Position numbers and translations under genes: made by a program
Assembly: GCA_003476445.1 (NCBI GenBank)
Contig: DMUF01000165.1
Coordinates: 1-19,472, forward strand
Source of the DNA: Gammaproteobacteria bacterium
GTDB taxonomy: Bacteria; Pseudomonadota; Gammaproteobacteria; Pseudomonadales; Azotimanducaceae
DNA: 19,472 nt
Direction: 5' to 3'
Part shown: positions 1-6,277 of the stretch, piece by piece
How positions within the stretch are numbered: position 1 is the first letter of the stretch
Layout of the letters: the number at the start of each line of letters is the position of its first letter
Notes under the pieces: generated by a model
What the model was told of the DNA's origin: nothing
The model's database searches: none
The model's input: the letters and a program-made list of their open reading frames with translations, nothing else

Positions 1-11
1 CGAGATTTCCA

Positions 12-1193
12 ATGAGTGACGCGTCGGGGCAGGGAGACTATCCGCTGGCGGGATTGCGCGTGCTGGATCTTTCACGCGTCCTCTCCGGCCCGTTCGCGGG
101 GCGCATGCTGTGCGACCTCGGCGCAGATGTGGTCAAGGTGGAGCCGCCGGAAGGCGATGTGACCCGCATCTGGGGCCGGGTGGTCGGTGGTGTGCCGGGG
201 TATTACCACCAGCAGAACGCGGGCAAGCGCAACATCTCGATTGACCTGCGCGCGCCGGGCGCGCGTGACCTTGTTCTCGATCTCGCGCGGCAGGCGGACA
301 TCCTGATCGAAAATTACCGACCGGATGTGATGCCCCGGCTCGGGCTTGGCTGGGATGTGCTCCATGCAGCCAATCCGCGGCTCATCATGCTGTCGATCTC
401 CGGATTCGGGCAGGGTGGGCCGGAGTCCGAGCGGCCCGCGTATGCGCCGGTGATCCACGCGGAGCTCGGACTCATGCGTCGCGCCATGCGGCGCGGTGGA
501 ACACCGCCGCGGGATCTTCCGCTGTCGGTCGCCGATACCAACGCGTCGTTGCACGGCCTGGTGGCGGTGCTCGCCGCCGTGATTGCGCGTCAGCAGACGG
601 GGCGCGGACAGCATATCGACATGGCGATGGTCGATGCGACGCTCGTCACCGATGACCAGGTGCATTACGACCTGGAGGATTCCGAGTCGACCGCGCCGCT
701 GCCGAACGACACCTATGCCACCGGTATTGGCGACGTGCTGGTGTCCACTGATTTTCGCGTGTTCTGGCGGTTGCTGGTCACCCATTGCGGTCTTGCGGAG
801 CCAACGGCAGGCGACGCGGGCACGGCGGCGCGCATCGCCGCTCGGCGGGATGCGGCGAGTGCTTTCATGGCGGGACTCGACAGCGTCGAGGCCGTGTCGG
901 CGGCGATGGATCGGATGAACCTCGCCTGGGGGAGGGTGCGCGGCGCGGAGTCTCTGCGCGAGCAGCCGACCATTCGCCATCGCGGTTCCATTGTCGAGAT
1001 CGACGACCGCGCCGGCGGCAAGCGTCCCATCGTGCAGTCGCCGTACCGGTTTTCCGAGGCGCGCAGCGGGGTACGCGGACCCGCACCGCATCAGGGCGAA
1101 CATAACGCGCACGTTCTCGCGCAATGGCTGGGTTATGACAACGAGCGCATCGATGCGCTCACCGCAAGCGGCGTGCTGCGTACGGCGCCATGA
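12..1193 (+). CDS. Family III CoA-transferase (CaiB/BaiF type)
   Basis: The 393-aa product matches the length and architecture of family III (formyl-CoA transferase/CaiB/BaiF) enzymes, which move CoA between a CoA thioester and a free carboxylic acid in the cytoplasm. The N-terminus has the family pattern LAGLRVLDLSRVLSGPFAGR followed by LGADVVKVEPPEGD (about residues 37-49). The stretch NAGKRNISIDL (69-79) and the ILIENYRP segment (97-104) are also typical. The nucleophilic Asp should be Asp175 in VADTNAS, where the family forms its acyl-aspartyl intermediate. The end of the family fold is recognisable near residues 360-390. Only 11 bases precede the ATG, so the promoter and upstream neighbour are not visible. 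A CoA-transferase beside an amidase and an acylase suggests activation of a released carboxylic acid, but the substrate cannot be read from the sequence. It could also be a CoA-transferase/racemase-like paralogue. Confidence 0.93.
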   Translation: MSDASGQGDYPLAGLRVLDLSRVLSGPFAGRMLCDLGADVVKVEPPEGDVTRIWGRVVGGVPGYYHQQNAGKRNISIDLRAPGARDLVLDLARQADILIENYRPDVMPRLGLGWDVLHAANPRLIMLSISGFGQGGPESERPAYAPVIHAELGLMRRAMRRGGTPPRDLPLSVADTNASLHGLVAVLAAVIARQQTGRGQHIDMAMVDATLVTDDQVHYDLEDSESTAPLPNDTYATGIGDVLVSTDFRVFWRLLVTHCGLAEPTAGDAGTAARIAARRDAASAFMAGLDSVEAVSAAMDRMNLAWGRVRGAESLREQPTIRHRGSIVEIDDRAGGKRPIVQSPYRFSEARSGVRGPAPHQGEHNAHVLAQWLGYDNERIDALTASGVLRTAP

Positions 1194-1457
1194 AGTACGC
1201 GATCGTGCGGAATCCCCGCGAGCGAGATCCCAACAGCGCGTCATGACCAGTCCGCTCTGTCGACTGCGACCGTATTACGAGCGCTACCAGCGACCGTTCT
1301 GGGGCGCAGCCTCGCTGCTCTTGCTTGCGCGAACCCCGCCTGCATGCGCTGCAGTTTCAGGACACCTGAGACAGGACTGGCGTGGACTCATCTGCTCGGG
1401 CAGCATTCAGATCGGGGGGCGCCAGGGGTGCTGGGGCGCGGTCGAAGCGGGGGACAC

Positions 1458-2882
1458 ATGGATTTCCGGCAGTACACGATCGAGGAGCTGGTCGCTCAGG
1501 TGCGTAGCGGCCGTCAGTCGGCGCGGTCCCTGACCGCCGCTGCGCTATCGAATATTGAGCGCGCCAACCCATTGCTCAATGCGTTCTGCTCGGTCGACGC
1601 CACGGCGGCGCTGGCGGATGCCGAGCAGGTCGACGCCCGGCTCGCGGCCGGTGACCCCGTGGGTCCTCTCGTCGGCATGCCGCTTGGGGTGAAAGACCTC
1701 GAGGATGCGCGCGGGTACGTCACCACCTACGGGTCCGCCCTTGCACTTGATGCGGCGCCCGCGACGGAAGATTCGGCGCTGGTTGCCCGGTTGCGCGCGG
1801 CGGGATGCGTGGTGGTCGGCAAAACCAACACCCCGGAGTATGGGCACAAGGGTGTCACAGACAATGTGCCGTTCGGGTTTACCCGTAATCCCTGGCAAAC
1901 AGACCACTCGGCGGGCGGATCGTCCGGCGGCTCGGCGGCTGCCCTTGCGGCTGGCATGGTTCCGATTGCCACGGGATCGGATGGGGGTGGATCCATCCGC
2001 ATTCCGGCGTCGGTCTGCGGTTTCACCGGGTTCAAGGCCAGCCAGGGTCGGGTGCCTTTGGGCGGGGCGTCGGCGCCGGGTGCCAATGTGCTGGCAGTGC
2101 GAGGGCCAATGACGCTCCGCGCGCGTGACTTGGCGCTCGCGCTCGATGCAATCGTGGGCGACGAGATGACCGACATTTACGCGCTGCCGCATCCAGGCTA
2201 CGCCTACCGTCCGTCCCTTGATTACGACAACCGCCCGCCCGCTGTGGTGTGGTCCGCGACCCTGGGATATGCGTCGGCGGACGCGGAGGTGCTCGCCGCC
2301 TGCGAAGCCTTTGTGGCACGGCTCGAGGCTCTCGGTGTTGCGGTGACGCGCTCGGAGAGCGTTTTCCCGGCAGACCCCAACCCGCCGTGGTGGACACTCT
2401 GGTCAACGCTGCGTGCCCGTGCACAGGAACACCTGAAGGGCACGCCGGACTGGGACCGGGTGGACGGCACGCTGCGCGCCACGATTGAGCACGGTCTGCG
2501 CGTCCGCGGGACAGACTACGCGCGCGCGATGGATGCCTGCCACTATCACAACCTCGCGCTCGAGTCGGCGTTCGCGGGGGCGTCGTTTATTTTGTCACCA
2601 ACCTGCGCGGGTCATGCACCGGCGCAGGGCGCGGTGGGTGGGCTTGTGAACGGCAAGCCTTCGCCCGCATGGATCGCGTACACCGCCGCCATCAACATGA
2701 CGCGCAATCCCGCAGGTACCGTCTGCGTGGGTTATACGCGCAGCGGTCTGCCAATCGGCTTGCAGGTCATCGGCCGGCAGCGGGATGATCGGGGTGTCCT
2801 CAAGACACTCTGCTATTTCGAGGATCTGGTGGGGGCGCGGCACAACGCGCCGGCGGGAATTGTCGGTACGCGCGGCGACTAG
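1458..2882 (+). CDS. Amidase-signature family amidase
   Basis: This 474-aa cytoplasmic enzyme should hydrolyse an amide bond to a carboxylate and an amine or ammonia. The complete Ser-cisSer-Lys triad of the family is present: Lys79 in PLGVKDLED, cis-Ser155 in SAGGSSGGSA and nucleophile Ser179 in GSDGGGSIRIPA. The 24-residue Ser-Ser spacing is the family value. The reading frame is open upstream to 1344, but homology-like sequence begins at MDFRQYTIEEL, so I choose the ATG at 1458, preceded by a G-rich stretch that is only a modest ribosome site. The 264 bp between the preceding CoA-transferase gene and this start contain no convincing gene, only a short hairpin-like TCAGG-ACA-CCTGA. The C-terminal TRNPAGTVCVGYTRSGLPIGLQV region is typical of Glu-tRNA-amidotransferase-A-like amidases, but an isolated gene without gatB/gatC neighbours points to catabolism. 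The substrate is unknown. Confidence 0.94.
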   Translation: MDFRQYTIEELVAQVRSGRQSARSLTAAALSNIERANPLLNAFCSVDATAALADAEQVDARLAAGDPVGPLVGMPLGVKDLEDARGYVTTYGSALALDAAPATEDSALVARLRAAGCVVVGKTNTPEYGHKGVTDNVPFGFTRNPWQTDHSAGGSSGGSAAALAAGMVPIATGSDGGGSIRIPASVCGFTGFKASQGRVPLGGASAPGANVLAVRGPMTLRARDLALALDAIVGDEMTDIYALPHPGYAYRPSLDYDNRPPAVVWSATLGYASADAEVLAACEAFVARLEALGVAVTRSESVFPADPNPPWWTLWSTLRARAQEHLKGTPDWDRVDGTLRATIEHGLRVRGTDYARAMDACHYHNLALESAFAGASFILSPTCAGHAPAQGAVGGLVNGKPSPAWIAYTAAINMTRNPAGTVCVGYTRSGLPIGLQVIGRQRDDRGVLKTLCYFEDLVGARHNAPAGIVGTRGD

Positions 2883-2944
2883 CTGGCGCAGAGCGGGCAG
2901 CCGAAACGAACATCAAGTGCTGAGGCACGAGAAGGGAGAAAAGC

Positions 2945-4636
2945 ATGGATCATGATCTCATCATACGCGGTGGCACGATCATCGATGGCAGCGGAGCCGC
3001 GGGCTATCGCGCCGATCTTGCCATCGACAACGGGCGCATCACGCGCATCGGTGACCTCGCCGACGCCAGCGCGGCGCGTGTGATCGATGCAACCAACCGC
3101 ATCGTCACCCCAGGATTTGTTGATCTGCATACCCACCTGGATGCGCAGGTCGGCTGGGATCCGCTCTTGCGCTCAAGCTGCTACCACGGGGTCACCACGG
3201 CGCTCATCGGTAACTGCGGCGTGACCTTTGCACCGGTATCGCCCGTCAACCGACCCAAGATCGCGAAACTGATGGAGGCGGTGGAGGACATCTCTGCGGA
3301 CGCCATCATCGACGGCCTGCCCTGGGACTGGACCAGCTACGGCGGTTATCTCGACGCGCTGCAGTCGCTGCGTCCGGCGCTCAATCTCGTGGGTCTGGTC
3401 GGTCACTCCTCGATTCGTTACGAAGCCATGGGCGAGCGGTCGATGGACGAGGACGCTCAGCCCAACGAGGCGGAGCTGGGCGCCATCGTGCGCATGGTGC
3501 GTGAGTCGGTCGCGGAAGGGGCGGTTGGCTTTTCCACGTCGCGCTTCCTGGGCCACAAGGTGCCGGATGGTCGCCTCACGCCGGGAACCTTTGCGGACCT
3601 TCGTGAAACCGCCGCGATTCAGCAGGCGGTCACCGAAGCGGGCGGTCGGGGCGGACTGTTCCAGTCCGCGAACGACTTCTCGACCCGTTTCGATACGGAG
3701 CTGCGCATGTTCGAACAGGCAGCTGAGCTCGGCTGTCAGGTGATCTTCTCCGGGGGCGCGGGTCAGAGCCCGGACGGCGGCGTGGAGCGCATGCAGGCGT
3801 TTCTCGACCGCAACAACGCGGCAGGCCGACGCATCACGAGCATCTGTCACACCCGCCCGAGCGGCGCGCTCTTTGGTCTCGCCAAGGCGTCGCTGTTCAA
3901 CACGCCGGGCTGGAAGCAGCTGATGGCGCTTCCCACGATCGCCGCGCGCGCATTGGCACTGCGTGATCCCGCAACGGCCGACCGGTTGCGCGAGGAAGCG
4001 AAGAAGCAGGGCCTGCGCATCAACCCTGAGCAACTCCACCCGCTCGGTAACGGCGAACTGCCTGAATACGACCTCGATCGGCAGCTGAGCCTCGCGCAGA
4101 TTGCTCGCAGTGAAGGTCGCGATCCGATCGACGTGTACATCGACCGCCTGATCGCTTCCGAGGGCCGCGAGCTCTTCAACTTCTGGGCTTTTGGCGGCGC
4201 GCTCGACAATCAGTGGCGCTACATGCGCATGGCGAATTGCGTGCCGATGCTCGCAGACACCGGGGCTCATGTTGGCATTCTCATCGATGCCGACTCGCCC
4301 ACGTTTCTCCTGTCGGCGCTCACCCGGGACCGCGGCGTGTACACCTTGGAGGAAGCGGTGCATCGCATTACCGGGCAATCGGCTGCGATTCTCGGTCTGC
4401 GTCAGCGCGGCGAACTCCGCGTTGGCTGGCATGCCGATATCAACGTGATCGATTACGACAACCTGACCACTTGCTACCCCGAGTTCGTGAATGATTTCCC
4501 GCACAATGGCAGCCGCTTCATCGTGAAGAGTCTCGGCTACGACGCCACCCTGGTGGCGGGGCGGGTCGTTACCGAACAGGGTCATCACACCGGTCAGCGA
4601 CCGGGTCGTGTGATCCGCGAATTCGCGCGCGGCTGA
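2945..4636 (+). CDS. N-acyl-D-amino-acid deacylase-type amidohydrolase
   Basis: This 563-aa metal-dependent amidohydrolase belongs to the D-aminoacylase branch of the superfamily, which removes acyl groups from N-acyl-D-amino acids; some members act on cyclic amides. The small beta-domain starts MDHDLIIRGGTIIDG. The first metal motif is DLHTHLD (His62, His64), followed by WDP. Cys91 in GNCGVTFAP corresponds to the bridging cysteine of D-aminoacylases. VGHSSIR contains His154, and a later LADTGAHVG segment corresponds to the conserved Asp loop of the family. EGAVGFSTSR and the C-terminal AVHRITGQSAAILGLRQRGELRVGWHADI segment are also family hallmarks. A strong Shine-Dalgarno, AGAAGGGAGA, precedes the ATG and fixes the start. 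It lies 62 bp after the amidase gene and may be cotranscribed with it. Substrate stereochemistry and acyl group cannot be inferred. Confidence 0.92.
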   Translation: MDHDLIIRGGTIIDGSGAAGYRADLAIDNGRITRIGDLADASAARVIDATNRIVTPGFVDLHTHLDAQVGWDPLLRSSCYHGVTTALIGNCGVTFAPVSPVNRPKIAKLMEAVEDISADAIIDGLPWDWTSYGGYLDALQSLRPALNLVGLVGHSSIRYEAMGERSMDEDAQPNEAELGAIVRMVRESVAEGAVGFSTSRFLGHKVPDGRLTPGTFADLRETAAIQQAVTEAGGRGGLFQSANDFSTRFDTELRMFEQAAELGCQVIFSGGAGQSPDGGVERMQAFLDRNNAAGRRITSICHTRPSGALFGLAKASLFNTPGWKQLMALPTIAARALALRDPATADRLREEAKKQGLRINPEQLHPLGNGELPEYDLDRQLSLAQIARSEGRDPIDVYIDRLIASEGRELFNFWAFGGALDNQWRYMRMANCVPMLADTGAHVGILIDADSPTFLLSALTRDRGVYTLEEAVHRITGQSAAILGLRQRGELRVGWHADINVIDYDNLTTCYPEFVNDFPHNGSRFIVKSLGYDATLVAGRVVTEQGHHTGQRPGRVIREFARG

Positions 4637-4650
4637 GCGCGCGTGGGGAT

Positions 4651-4666
4651 GACGGGAATTCCCGTC
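4651..4666. promoter_or_regulatory. Perfect 16-bp palindrome, candidate operator or short terminator stem
   Basis: GACGGGAATTCCCGTC is a perfect inverted repeat starting 15 bases after the acylase stop codon. It could be a dimeric-repressor operator for the downstream molybdenum-hydroxylase operon, or the stem (GACGGG, loop AATT) of a weak terminator, although no T-tract follows. The palindrome is seen directly; its role is inferred. Confidence 0.35.
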
Positions 4667-4714
4667 GCTCAGGACGAGCGCTGCGCCCGCGGGCACGCTC
4701 TCGTGTACCATGAA

Positions 4715-4756
4715 GCCATGGGCGGGGGTCCATGGCGCAGCGGTGCAAGGCTGCGC
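4715..4756 (+). promoter_or_regulatory. Two tandem hairpins in the leader of the Mo-hydroxylase operon
   Basis: Two adjacent stem-loops lie between the acylase and the FAD-subunit gene. GCCATGG (4715-4721) pairs with CCATGGC (4730-4736) across an 8-nt loop, and GCGCAGC (4735-4741) pairs with GCTGCGC (4750-4756) across another 8-nt loop. The two stems share two bases, so both cannot fully form at once, and GGTCC (4727-4731) could alternatively pair with GGACC (4780-4784). Such mutually exclusive pairing is what a regulatory 5' leader can look like. I do not recognise a known riboswitch class, and the promoter is not evident. Confidence 0.3.
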
Positions 4757-4835
4757 TCAGCCGACGCTGCCGTTCCCAGGGACCGCAGGGCGCAAGCTCT
4801 GTACTGATCGGGCATTGACGGAGACATCGAGACTC

Positions 4836-5696
4836 ATGAAATACGAAGCCCCGACATCAACGAAGGATGCGGTTGCATTACTGGCCAAGAACAAGGGCAG
4901 CGCCTACGTGCTCGCGGGCGGGTCCGACCTGCTGGTGCGCTTGAAGGGCGGGTTCATCGAGCCCGACCTGATTGTCGACATCAAGCGCATTGGTGCGATG
5001 CAGGAAATCAAGAAAACCGCCAGCGGTTTCCGCATCGGCGCGGCAGTGCCGTGCGTTGCGATGGGTGAGAGCCAGGCGCTGAATAAAGCCTGGCCCGGCG
5101 TCGTCGAAGCGGCCAAGCTCATTGGCTCGGATCAGGTGCAGGGACGCTGCACAGTCACTGGCAATCTGTGTAACGCATCGCCCGCTGCGGACAGCGTTCC
5201 CGCGCTGGTCACGGCGCGAGCAAAGGCTGTGGTTGTCGGGCCGAAAGGCCGGCGTACGGTAGCCGTCGAGAAGATCCCGGCCGGCCCTGGGCGAACGACG
5301 CTCACCAAGGGGGAACTCATCGAGGCCATCACCCTGCCGGCACCAAAGCCAAAGACGGGGGATGCCTATCTGCGCTTTACGCCGCGCACGGAGATGGACA
5401 TTGCCGTTTGCTCGGCGGCGGTGTCCGTCACGCTCGGCAAGGGTGGGGTGGTGGAAGAGGCTCGCGTTGCGCTCGGCGCCGTGGCGCCCACCGTCGTGCT
5501 GGTTCCGGCGGCAGCCAAAGCCATCATCGGTACCAAGCTCGATGCGGCAGCGCTCGATGCCCTTGCGGCGGCTTGTCGCGCGGCGTGCAGCCCGATCGAT
5601 GACAAGCGTGGCACCGTGGAGTTCAGAACGGACGTGGCCGGTGTGCTGGCAAAGCGCGCCGCGAAAGTGGCCTATCAGCGTGCGGGAGGTAAGTGA
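4836..5696 (+). CDS. FAD-binding (medium) subunit of a molybdenum hydroxylase, CoxM-like
   Basis: This 286-aa subunit carries FAD in a three-subunit molybdenum hydroxylase and passes electrons from the [2Fe-2S] subunit to an acceptor. The first FAD contact is VLAGGSDLL (residues 25-33). The second is TVTGNLCNASPAADS (106-120), a slightly altered form of the usual TIGGN-NASPAAD motif. The C-terminal CO-dehydrogenase-flavoprotein domain follows from about residue 180. The frame is open back to an ATG at 4710, but family similarity starts at MKYEAPTSTKDA, so 4836 is the better start even though its ribosome site is weak. There is no Cys-rich insert of the kind that carries the extra [4Fe-4S] cluster of 4-hydroxybenzoyl-CoA reductase, which argues against that enzyme. 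It is first in an operon with the [2Fe-2S], Mo and MoaD-like genes. Confidence 0.92.
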   Translation: MKYEAPTSTKDAVALLAKNKGSAYVLAGGSDLLVRLKGGFIEPDLIVDIKRIGAMQEIKKTASGFRIGAAVPCVAMGESQALNKAWPGVVEAAKLIGSDQVQGRCTVTGNLCNASPAADSVPALVTARAKAVVVGPKGRRTVAVEKIPAGPGRTTLTKGELIEAITLPAPKPKTGDAYLRFTPRTEMDIAVCSAAVSVTLGKGGVVEEARVALGAVAPTVVLVPAAAKAIIGTKLDAAALDALAAACRAACSPIDDKRGTVEFRTDVAGVLAKRAAKVAYQRAGGK

Positions 5697-5698
5697 TC

Positions 5699-6244
5699 AT
5701 GGCGGGTGTTCATGTTTCGACGACCATCAACGGCGATCCGGTGGAGTTCGTCTGCCAGCCGGGAGAAGTGCTTCTCGACGTGCTGCGCAACCGCATCGGT
5801 CTGACCGGTGCCAAGGAAGGCTGTGGCACCGGCGATTGTGGCGCTTGCAGCGTCACGGTTGACGGGCGGCTCGTCTGCGCCTGTCTCGTGCTCGGTGCAG
5901 AAGTGGAAGGCCGGTCGGTCACCACGGTCGAGGGTCTTGCGAGCGGTGGTGAGTTGCATCCGCTACAGCGCAAGTTCATCGAGCACGCGGCGCTCCAGTG
6001 CGGTATCTGCACCCCTGGCTTCCTTGTCGCGGCAAAGGCGCTGCTGGATCGAAATGCCAGCCCGTCCGAGGAGGAGATTCGCTACGCGCTGGCAGGTAAC
6101 CTCTGCCGCTGCACGGGCTATGACAAGATCGTGCGCGCGGTCCAGGCAGCAGCATCCGAGCTTGCCACCGATGCAACACGTAAGTCGGGAAAGGCGTCCG
6201 GCAGCAAGTCCGGACGAAAGTCGACCAAGAAGCAGGTAGCCTGA
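5699..6244 (+). CDS. [2Fe-2S] small subunit of a molybdenum hydroxylase, CoxS-like
   Basis: This 181-aa electron-transfer subunit holds two [2Fe-2S] clusters. The plant-ferredoxin-type cluster uses Cys42, Cys47, Cys50 and Cys62 (GCGTGDCGAC and ACLVL). The second, alpha-helical cluster uses Cys101, Cys104, Cys136 and Cys138 (QCGICTPG and NLCRCTGY). A GTG at 5693 overlaps the upstream stop, but GGAGGT at 5685-5690 lies 8 nt before the ATG at 5699, which I therefore choose. The usual family length is about 150-165 residues. Here a Lys/Ser/Gly-rich tail of about 25 residues (from about 157) extends the protein, with no visible metal ligand. It is translated just after the FAD subunit and 33 bp before the Mo subunit. 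Confidence 0.96.
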   Translation: MAGVHVSTTINGDPVEFVCQPGEVLLDVLRNRIGLTGAKEGCGTGDCGACSVTVDGRLVCACLVLGAEVEGRSVTTVEGLASGGELHPLQRKFIEHAALQCGICTPGFLVAAKALLDRNASPSEEEIRYALAGNLCRCTGYDKIVRAVQAAASELATDATRKSGKASGSKSGRKSTKKQVA

Positions 6245-6277
6245 GCGGCCTGACCGCGTCTTAAGGAGAACAGCACC

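Noticed and set aside
72..1244. Long minus-strand open frame opposite the CoA-transferase gene
   Set aside because: The plus-strand CoA-transferase has clear motifs; the opposite frame shows only shadow composition and no ribosome site.
1194..1457. Possible small gene between the CoA-transferase and amidase, including an ATG at 1243 and a 17-codon frame at 1191
   Set aside because: The product sequences are not protein-like, have no good ribosome site, and one runs into the amidase gene. I see nothing firm in these 264 bases.
3173..4711. Long minus-strand open frame of about 512 codons opposite the D-aminoacylase gene
   Set aside because: It is a mirror of a confident gene in GC-rich DNA, has no recognisable domain, and its product is rich in Arg/His/Gln as expected for a shadow frame.
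4710..4835. N-terminal extension of the FAD subunit from ATG 4710
   Set aside because: The extra 42 residues do not resemble the family, which begins at MKYEAPTS, and the DNA there is rich in inverted repeats, better explained as leader.
4637..4835. Known molybdenum-cofactor riboswitch
   Set aside because: The hairpins are suggestive, but I could not match the consensus of that class, so I report a structured leader only.
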